This document shows positions 57,659 through 64,000 of a stretch of 64,000 nucleotides of DNA, one piece after another. Origin of the DNA: Brevibacillus laterosporus (lineage in GTDB: Bacteria; Bacillota; Bacilli; Brevibacillales; Brevibacillaceae); NCBI RefSeq assembly GCF_030489605.1, contig NZ_JAUKFY010000006.1:1-64000 (forward strand). The letters are read 5' to 3'. A program made the position numbers and the translations under genes. The first letter of the stretch is position 1; every line of letters begins with the position of its first letter. The notes beneath the pieces were generated by a model. It was not told the origin of the DNA. It ran no database searches and saw only the letters and a list, made by a program, of their open reading frames with translations.

Positions 57659-59383
57659 TTATTGTACTAATGTAGAGAATTGCGCTTCATGCAATCTGCT
57701 ATAAACTCCTTTTGCTGCTAGCAATTCCTGATGATTTCCTTGCTCTGTAATTCCGTCTTTTGTCACAACCACGATACGATCAGCATTTTTGATCGTTGCT
57801 AAACGGTGTGCAATGACAAGTGTCGTTCTTCCTTCAGACAGCTTTTCCAGTGATTTCTGGATCGCTAGCTCTGTCTCTGTATCCAAGGCAGATGTTGCTT
57901 CATCCAAAATAAGGATAGGCGGGTTCTTTAAGAACATACGCGCAATGGCTAAACGTTGCTTCTGCCCGCCTGACAGCATGACACCTCTCTCGCCGATAAT
58001 CGTTTCCAAACCATCCTTTTGGGAGAGAATGAATTCTTCCAATTTAGCATGACGCGCAGCAGCCCATATTTCCTCATCGCTAGCTTGTAGATTTCCATAC
58101 TTGATATTCTCTCGCAGTGTTCCTGAGAACAAGAAGACATCCTGCTGGACAATCCCAATCTGTTTGCGTAAGGATTCCAGCTTCAAATCACGAATATCCA
58201 TTCCATCAATTGTAATTTTGCCTGCGGTAACATCATAAAAACGCGGCAATAAACTGCACAGCGTTGTTTTTCCAGCACCGGACGGCCCGACAAAGGCTAC
58301 TGTTTCACCTGCGCGAATGGTTAAATCGATACCGTTTAGGATATTTTCTTTATTTTGATAACCAAAAGTAACATCGTGATATTCTATGTTTCCTTTTAAA
58401 TGATCTACAGCAATCGCATTGGCAGAGTCGGCTATATCTGGAGCAGTATCTAAAAGCTCCACATAGCGCTTAAAGCCAGCAATCCCCTTTGGATAGAGTT
58501 CGATAACTGCATTGATTTTTTCAATAGGCTTGAACAATATGTTTGTGAGCAATACAAAACCTACAAATTCACCTGCTGTCAAATGCCCCTTAATAACAAA
58601 CCAAGTTCCGCAAATCAAGACAAATAGCGTCACAAGCCGCATAAGCAGGTAACTGATAGACATATTCATAGCCATGATCTTGTAAGAGAGTAGCTTAGTC
58701 AAACGAAAACGACCGTTATTAACAGCAAATTGAGCTTTCTCATACTCTTCATTGCCAAATGCTTGTACCACACGAATGCCGCCAATGTTATTCTCTACTC
58801 TCGCATTAAAATCTGCAATATCGGAAAACATTCTTCTAAAAGCAGCAGTCATTTTCTTGTTAAAGAAAACGGTTAGCCAAATTAAAAAAGGAATAACGAG
58901 GAATGTAAGCAAGGCTAATTGCCAATTAATATACAACATGACACCAAATGCACCGCAGAGAGTCATGACAGCGATGAACAAATCCTCTGGCCCATGGTGA
59001 GCTATCTCTCCAATTTCCATCAAATCATTTGACATACGAGACATTAAATGTCCTGTCTTGTTATTGTCAAAAAAACGGAATGACAGCTTCTGGATATGGT
59101 CAAACAGCTTTTTGCGCATATCCGTTTCAATATTAATCCCAAGCATATGTCCCCAGTATGTGACAACAAAATTAAGGGCTGTGTTTAAAACATAAATTCC
59201 CAACAAAGCAAAGCAAGCCGCAATAATCAGGGACCAATCTTGCCCGGGAAGCAGTTTATCGACAAATTGATTAACTGCCAAAGGAAATACTAATTCTAAC
59301 AAACCTGCAATAATGGCACATGTAAAATCCAAAATAAATAACCCTTTATAAGGGCGATAATAAGAAAAAAACCGACGTAACAC
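57659..59383 (-). CDS. ABC exporter, fused membrane and ATPase domains
   Basis: 574 residues, the usual size of a half-transporter that works as a dimer (Sav1866/BmrA type). Six membrane helices occupy residues 1-310. The ATPase has Walker A GPSGAGKTTL near 369, the signature LSGGQKQRLAIARM, Walker B ILILDEATSALD, and the switch His in VIAHRLAT. Such proteins expel lipids, drugs or peptides. No partner half-transporter lies next to it, so a homodimer is likely. It is divergent from an FAD monooxygenase gene across about 270 bp, so a shared promoter region is possible. The siderophore permeases downstream are separated from it by a terminator. The substrate is unknown. Confidence 0.9.
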   Translation of the reverse strand: MLRRFFSYYRPYKGLFILDFTCAIIAGLLELVFPLAVNQFVDKLLPGQDWSLIIAACFALLGIYVLNTALNFVVTYWGHMLGINIETDMRKKLFDHIQKLSFRFFDNNKTGHLMSRMSNDLMEIGEIAHHGPEDLFIAVMTLCGAFGVMLYINWQLALLTFLVIPFLIWLTVFFNKKMTAAFRRMFSDIADFNARVENNIGGIRVVQAFGNEEYEKAQFAVNNGRFRLTKLLSYKIMAMNMSISYLLMRLVTLFVLICGTWFVIKGHLTAGEFVGFVLLTNILFKPIEKINAVIELYPKGIAGFKRYVELLDTAPDIADSANAIAVDHLKGNIEYHDVTFGYQNKENILNGIDLTIRAGETVAFVGPSGAGKTTLCSLLPRFYDVTAGKITIDGMDIRDLKLESLRKQIGIVQQDVFLFSGTLRENIKYGNLQASDEEIWAAARHAKLEEFILSQKDGLETIIGERGVMLSGGQKQRLAIARMFLKNPPILILDEATSALDTETELAIQKSLEKLSEGRTTLVIAHRLATIKNADRIVVVTKDGITEQGNHQELLAAKGVYSRLHEAQFSTLVQ

Positions 59384-59652
59384 GAATCTATCACTCTTTT
59401 CTCTCTTGTCTACTAATCAAAACATTACGCTAAGTATAAACGATCAAAAACTGAAAGTGAATATCTTTCTCAATTAGAAGTGCAGGTTAAAAAATTTTGC
59501 TTTTTTTTGTAAACTTGATTCCTTTTATTACTCTGCTAACACGTTTACGTTACTTCTAACAAAATGTTAGAAAGAAATGGTTGCATTTTCCACAATTTCA
59601 GCTTAAATTGTATCCTAGGAAACAAAAAATAACCAGAATGGAGTTGAATCTA

Positions 59653-61167
59653 ATGAAAACATCTGCAAAGGCTCAAATTGATGTAGTTATTGTTGGCGGT
59701 GGCCCCGTAGGACTGATGTGTGCGTGCGAATTAGCACAATCTAATATTCATGTAATCGTATTGGAAAGACGTAAAGAGAGAGTTCGTCACTCTCGAGCAT
59801 TGACCCTGCACCCTAGAACCCTAGAGATCTTTGCAATGCGAGGGATTCTTGATCGATTTATTACTCGCGGATATCCGCTTTCAACTGCTCATTATGCCGG
59901 GCTTGAAACACGTCTTGATTTTTCCCGATTGGATACTCCCTTTCCCTACACCTTATTTCTTCCACAAGCCATCACAGAGGAAATTCTCGAACAACGTGCA
60001 ATAGAGCTTGGAGTAGAAATAAGACGTCAGCATCAACTGACTAATCTGCAACAAACAGCTTCTCAGGTTCATTTATTTATAGAAAACGAAACTGAATCTT
60101 ATGAATTAACCGCTAATTACGCAATCGGTGCAGACGGCGCACGAAGCCTTGTACGTACATGCTCCGAAATTGAATTCACTGGGAGCCCCTCCACTTTCAC
60201 CGCGATGCTAGGTGATATTATTCTTACAGAGCCTCCAGCAGAGCGTTTCTTGCAATTTTATAATGAACATGGCTCTTTATTAATGATGTTGATTGCGGAC
60301 GGCGTGTACCGATTTGCAATGATCGATCCTCTCCGCTACCATATTTCACCTGACGTTCCTGTGACGCTAGAAGAATTGCAGGCATCTATTGAGCGAATTA
60401 CGAACCGAACAATGCCCATTCAGCATGCAGAATGGCTATCACGGGTAGGTAGTACACACCGTCAGGCCGCCAGTTATCGAAACAAACGAATTTTCTTAGT
60501 TGGAGATGCTGCTCATATTCATTTTCCTGCGGGAGGACAAGGACTCAATGTAGGATTGCAGGATGCTGTGAATTTATGTTGGAAGCTAGCAGCCGTCATT
60601 CAAGAAAAAGCACCCTTACATTTACTAGATACGTATCATGTAGAACGTCATCAGACTGGGGCAGTTTTTCTAAAAGAAACGCTAGCTCAAGTACATTTAC
60701 TGAAAGATTTTACTGAAAGCGGACTGGCATTACGAGAGCTAATGTCGCAACTGTTAACCATACCTGATGTTAATCGTAGGTTTGCCGAGCAAATAAGCGG
60801 TATTCATGTTGTTTATCCGCCTCTTCCAACTCTCTCAGCAAGCTCATTAGCGGGTCATCGTTGTCCCAATGTAGATGGCTCTCTTCTATCGGGCCAAAGG
60901 GAACAATTATTCACAATTATGCAGCAAGGTGATTGGGTTCTTTTGATTTGTGGTATTGATAAGAATGAATCTCTTTTTACACACTTGCAATCAATAATGA
61001 AACGATTCCAGTTGGAATGCTTATCTGTTGACCAATTCCCACCGTTTTTACAAAGTCAAGTAGCTGTCCTGATTCGCCCTGATGGTTTTATTGCTTGGAA
61101 CACTTCTGATGAATCTTCACTCATACCCAATATTGAAAAGACTCTGACTGCCATCATGCTGCCTTAA
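59653..61167 (+). CDS. FAD-dependent aromatic monooxygenase (PHBH/RIFMO-like)
   Basis: 504 residues from ATG 59653, supported by GGAG 9 nt upstream; a TTG frame extends 24 codons further back without a ribosome binding site. The FAD Rossmann motif DVVIVGGGPVGLMCACELAQSNIHVIVLER lies at the start. The second FAD motif, FLVGDAAHIHFPAGGQGLNVGLQDAVNLCWKL, is near residue 290, and ERHQTGAVFLKETL follows. This is the group A flavoprotein hydroxylase family, which uses NADPH and oxygen on phenolic or polyketide-like substrates. The C-terminal thioredoxin-like extension (WVLLICGIDKN) resembles rifampicin and polyketide monooxygenases. Divergent from the ABC exporter, the pair may handle a toxic aromatic compound; that is inference. 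Confidence 0.85.
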   Translation: MKTSAKAQIDVVIVGGGPVGLMCACELAQSNIHVIVLERRKERVRHSRALTLHPRTLEIFAMRGILDRFITRGYPLSTAHYAGLETRLDFSRLDTPFPYTLFLPQAITEEILEQRAIELGVEIRRQHQLTNLQQTASQVHLFIENETESYELTANYAIGADGARSLVRTCSEIEFTGSPSTFTAMLGDIILTEPPAERFLQFYNEHGSLLMMLIADGVYRFAMIDPLRYHISPDVPVTLEELQASIERITNRTMPIQHAEWLSRVGSTHRQAASYRNKRIFLVGDAAHIHFPAGGQGLNVGLQDAVNLCWKLAAVIQEKAPLHLLDTYHVERHQTGAVFLKETLAQVHLLKDFTESGLALRELMSQLLTIPDVNRRFAEQISGIHVVYPPLPTLSASSLAGHRCPNVDGSLLSGQREQLFTIMQQGDWVLLICGIDKNESLFTHLQSIMKRFQLECLSVDQFPPFLQSQVAVLIRPDGFIAWNTSDESSLIPNIEKTLTAIMLP

Positions 61168-61282
61168 TTTCTGAGTCTGTGACTACCCTTTTTTCATCTG
61201 TTGTCCTTTGTTTATGCAAAAAAATTATCGTTTCTCCTCTTGAAACGCATGAATCTTCGTTATAGAGCCTTGTATAAAATAG

Positions 61283-61335
61283 GAATGGCAGCATTTCAGT
61301 GCTTAGGGTATCCCCCTCTAGAAATGCTGCCATTC
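61283..61335. terminator. Strong stem-loop between converging monooxygenase and metE
   Basis: GAATGGCAGCATTTC at 61283-61297 and its exact complement at 61321-61335 make a perfect 15-bp stem with a 23-nt loop. On the minus strand it is followed by CTATTTTATA, so it probably terminates metE. It lies about 115 bp past the monooxygenase stop and about 175 bp past the metE stop. Otherwise 61168-61508 holds no gene. Confidence 0.7.
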
Positions 61336-61508
61336 AACTAACCAGGCTAGTTTTTAGTCCCTATATTCTCTTTCCTTTATTTATTTTCAGTATCAAGTTG
61401 TGATGATTCGTATCGTGGAAACACAAGATTTATTAAAATATGTTTTGAATTTCGCACTCTTTTTTTCTAGTAATTCCATTTCTCCCCTTCTGCTACCTGC
61501 TCGTAGTG

Positions 61509-63803
61509 CTAAGGAATTGCTGTTATCGTGTTACGAACTAATCGAGTAGCAGTCACCATATTTTCTAAGGAAGCGATCGTTTCCGTACGTCCTCTTGTTT
61601 TTAACCCGCAATCGGGATTAATCCAAAATTGTCTGGGTTCTAGGACCTGCAAAGCATTCTCAATCATTTTTACCATTTCTTCTACTGTTGGAACACGGGG
61701 ACTGTGAATATCATAGACACCTAGACCAATTCCTTTCAGATAGGAATGATTATGGAAGGCATGGATTAGCTCACCATGGCTGCGCGATGTTTCTATTGAA
61801 ATAACATCTGCATCCAGTTCACTGATAGAATCGATAAAATCATGAAACTCGCAGTAGCACATATGGGTATGAATTTGGGTTGTGTCTTTTACAGTAGAAG
61901 TCGTTAAGCGGAAGGCTTTTACAGCCCATTTTAGATATGCTTCCCATTCCGTTTTCTTTAATGGCAACCCTTCACGCAGTGCTGGTTCATCCACCTGAAT
62001 CATCGTGATCCCACTAGCTTCTAACGCTTCTACCTCTTTTTGCAAGGCAAGTGCAATCTGATAGGTTACCTGCTGTCTGGAAATATCGTCACGCACAAAA
62101 GACCAATTTAAAATAGTGACGGGTCCTGTAATCATTCCCTTGACCGGTTTAGCTGTAAGAGATTGTGCATAAATGCTCTCCTTGACTGTCATCGGCTCAA
62201 CAAACTCTACATCTCCATAAATAACTGGTGGTTTTACACAACGTGAACCATAAGATTGCACCCATCCGTTTTTTGTAAAAGCGAATCCATCTAGTTTTTC
62301 ACCAAAAAATTCCACCATATCCGTCCGTTCAAATTCGCCATGAACCAACACATCAAGCCCGACCTTTTCTTGTATGTCAATCCATTCGCGGATTTCTGCT
62401 TGCAAAAATTGCTCATATTGCTCTGCCGACCATTCCCCCTTCCGCCATTTATTTCTCGCCTGACGAACTTCTGTTGTTTGTGGAAAGCTACCAATCGTTG
62501 TAGTGGGGAGAATAGGTAATTGTAATCGGTCTTGTTGTTGTTTTCGCCGTTGTTCATATTCAGATGCACGGCCGATCTGATCTAATTGCAAGCTGGCTAC
62601 AGCCTCATGTACATGCGGGCGATTGCGAGCTACAGAGTTCGCTACCCGTTCTAGGACAGTTTGATTCTCGGCAAAAATCTCTTTAACGCTCTCCTCTCCA
62701 TTCTCCAACCAATCTGTAACATGCTTGATTTCGATTAGCTTTTCATCTGCAAACGCCAATGAATCTTTCACTAGTGGATCAAGCTGTGTCTCTTGACTGA
62801 GGCTGATTGGAACATGAAGCAGACTACTAGACGGCTGAATCCAGATACGAGATGCATCGACATGCTCTTTGATTGTAGAGAGGAGATTTGTCTTATGAGT
62901 CAGATTTGCCCGCCAAATATTCCTTCCATCAATGATGCCCGCCCCAAGCACTTTGTCCTGAGGGAAACCACTTGTGCTGATCTGCTCAAGGTTACGCCCT
63001 GCATCATGGACAAAATCTAATCCAATTCCTGCGACAGGAAGCTTACTTACTTCATTGTAAAATGTAACGGAACCAAAATAGGTTTGCAGCATGATTTGTA
63101 GTTGTGGAACTGCCTCATGAAGCTGTTCATAGATGTAGGAGATGGTCTTCATTTCGTCTTCGGGTAAAGATGTTACTAGAATCGGCTCATCCATCTGAAC
63201 CCATTCCACCCCTTCCTGCGCTAATTCTGTTAGAACCTGCACATAAAGCGGGACGAGCTGCAGGATAATAGCCGGTATCTGTAGCTGATCGAATCCTTTG
63301 GATAGCTTAATAAAGGTATAAGGTCCTACTATGACCGGTTTTCCTTTAATCCCTAGCTCCTCTTTCGCCTCTTTATAAGCAAGAAGCGGTTTATTTTCTG
63401 TAAGGACAGGTTTGATGTCCTGAAACTCCGGTACAATGTAGTGATAATTGGTATTAAACCATTTGGTCATTTCGCAAGCAACTGCATGCTGATTCCCTCG
63501 TGCCATAGCAAAATAGGTGGACAAGGGTACTACCCCGCCAGCATATTCATAGCGTTTTGGAATATAACCAAACATCACGGCCATATCCAGCATGTGATCA
63601 TACATGGTGAAATCATTGACCGGGATCAGATCAATACCCATCTCCTTTTGTTTTTGCAAATGCTGGAGTCTGCTTTGTTGCATTTGGGCAAGAAATTCCT
63701 TCTCTTCAATTGTCCCGGCCCAAAATGCTTCTAATCCCTTTTTCCATTCGCGATTTTCTCCAATGCGTGGATATCCTAAATTGCTGCTTATTCCTCTGTT
63801 CAT
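61509..63803 (-). CDS. metE: Cobalamin-independent methionine synthase
   Basis: 764 residues from ATG 63803, which follows AGGAGGG; a longer frame to 63848 has no such site. The length and pattern match MetE: SSNLGYPRIGENREWKKGLEAFWAG at the start, LPILPTTTIGSFPQTTEVRQARNKW in the middle, VLVHGEFERTDMVEFFGE, and the zinc ligands in HTHMCYCEFHDF and NPDCGLKTRG. It transfers the methyl group of 5-methyltetrahydrofolate polyglutamate to homocysteine in the cytosol, without vitamin B12. The leader carries an intrinsic terminator and the 3' end of a cobalamin riboswitch, so the gene should be shut off when B12 allows MetH to work. Confidence 0.96.
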   Translation of the reverse strand: MNRGISSNLGYPRIGENREWKKGLEAFWAGTIEEKEFLAQMQQSRLQHLQKQKEMGIDLIPVNDFTMYDHMLDMAVMFGYIPKRYEYAGGVVPLSTYFAMARGNQHAVACEMTKWFNTNYHYIVPEFQDIKPVLTENKPLLAYKEAKEELGIKGKPVIVGPYTFIKLSKGFDQLQIPAIILQLVPLYVQVLTELAQEGVEWVQMDEPILVTSLPEDEMKTISYIYEQLHEAVPQLQIMLQTYFGSVTFYNEVSKLPVAGIGLDFVHDAGRNLEQISTSGFPQDKVLGAGIIDGRNIWRANLTHKTNLLSTIKEHVDASRIWIQPSSSLLHVPISLSQETQLDPLVKDSLAFADEKLIEIKHVTDWLENGEESVKEIFAENQTVLERVANSVARNRPHVHEAVASLQLDQIGRASEYEQRRKQQQDRLQLPILPTTTIGSFPQTTEVRQARNKWRKGEWSAEQYEQFLQAEIREWIDIQEKVGLDVLVHGEFERTDMVEFFGEKLDGFAFTKNGWVQSYGSRCVKPPVIYGDVEFVEPMTVKESIYAQSLTAKPVKGMITGPVTILNWSFVRDDISRQQVTYQIALALQKEVEALEASGITMIQVDEPALREGLPLKKTEWEAYLKWAVKAFRLTTSTVKDTTQIHTHMCYCEFHDFIDSISELDADVISIETSRSHGELIHAFHNHSYLKGIGLGVYDIHSPRVPTVEEMVKMIENALQVLEPRQFWINPDCGLKTRGRTETIASLENMVTATRLVRNTITAIP

Positions 63804-63861
63804 GCTTGTTCGCCCTCCTAAACAGGTTATATTTTCGGTACAAAACACAACTCAAACAAAA

Positions 63862-63900
63862 AAGCATCTCTTCCCGTTCAAAAGATGGTTAGAGATGCTT
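63862..63900 (-). terminator. Leader terminator of metE
   Basis: AAGCATCTCT and AGAGATGCTT form a perfect 10-bp stem (arms 63862-63871 and 63891-63900). On the minus strand it is followed by TTTTTTG. It lies about 60 bp ahead of metE and downstream of the cobalamin aptamer end, the position expected of a transcription-attenuating riboswitch platform. Confidence 0.8.
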
Positions 63901-63986
63901 GAACAAGCAGTGAATATACATGTACAACTGCCACAGCTATCTAACACCTCCCTATCTCCCGTAGGTCACACAGTGTTGTTGAAATA

Positions 63987-64000
63987 GGCAGGTCTCCTGA
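63987..64000 (-). ncRNA. Cobalamin riboswitch, 3' end only (cut by window edge)
   Basis: On the minus strand the last bases read CAGGAGACCTGCC, the nearly invariant 3' element of the cobalamin riboswitch core. Only this end of the roughly 200-nt aptamer is inside the window; the B12 box and the rest lie beyond position 64000. The terminator and metE downstream support the call. Confidence 0.72.

Noticed and set aside
59581-59652. TTG start for the FAD monooxygenase giving 24 extra residues
   Set aside because: No ribosome binding site before the TTG; GGAG precedes the ATG at 59653, which places the FAD motif at the usual distance from the N-terminus.
1-64000. CRISPR arrays, tRNA or rRNA genes, transposases, integrases and attachment repeats
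   Set aside because: Looked for on both strands; no repeat-spacer pattern, RNA gene or transposase-like frame was recognised. The repetition in 1-31739 is explained by homologous synthetase modules.

Overview
The window reads as a chromosomal segment of a low-to-mid G+C Gram-positive spore former of the Brevibacillus group, most likely close to Brevibacillus laterosporus. The basis is a TycA/TycB/TycC-type peptide synthetase set whose adenylation codes spell the loloatin decapeptide, Gram-positive ribosome binding sites, and Bacillales-type neighbours (CYP102 P450 with its TetR repressor, YfmJ-like reductase, FecCD permeases, MetE under a cobalamin leader). No rRNA, tRNA, CRISPR array, phage or insertion sequence was seen. 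Nearly every gene is on the minus strand, so transcription runs from high to low coordinates.

Region 1 (1-31739) is a three-gene nonribosomal peptide synthetase operon: A-T-E (TycA type), three C-A-T modules plus E (TycB type), and a TycC-type protein that runs off the left edge inside its sixth module. Pocket residues read by hand give: module 1 Phe/Tyr-like (then epimerised), Pro, Phe/Trp, Phe (epimerised), Asn, Asp, an aromatic residue (probably Trp), Val, Orn, and an unread last module (Leu expected). Asn-Asp rather than Asn-Gln points to loloatin rather than tyrocidine. Stem-loops lie at both gene junctions.

Region 2 (32250-42504) holds small housekeeping or stress units: a YfmJ-type reductase divergent from a TetR regulator; a CYP102 (P450 BM3-type) gene whose reductase end is broken, behind its own TetR repressor; an SRPBCC-ArsR pair behind a promoter with two in-phase palindromes; and a WYL regulator, DinB protein and P1 peptidase series.

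Region 3 (42629-53976) is the most unusual part: eight tightly packed genes encoding an HMG-CoA reductase-like enzyme, a UbiA prenyltransferase, a dikinase-type phosphotransferase with its His domain at the C-terminus, a BtaA-like (DUF3419) aminocarboxypropyl transferase, a membrane CTP-dependent prenol/dolichol kinase homologue, a GNAT protein, an OleC-like acyl-adenylating ligase and a cytochrome P450. Together they look like a dedicated pathway that reduces, phosphorylates, transfers and oxidises a lipid or isoprenoid. I cannot match it to any pathway I know. It is preceded by about 1.2 kb without genes.

Region 4 (55083-64000) carries two Fur-box-linked siderophore permeases, an ABC exporter divergent from an FAD aromatic monooxygenase, and metE with a leader that contains a terminator and the 3' end of a cobalamin riboswitch cut by the window edge.
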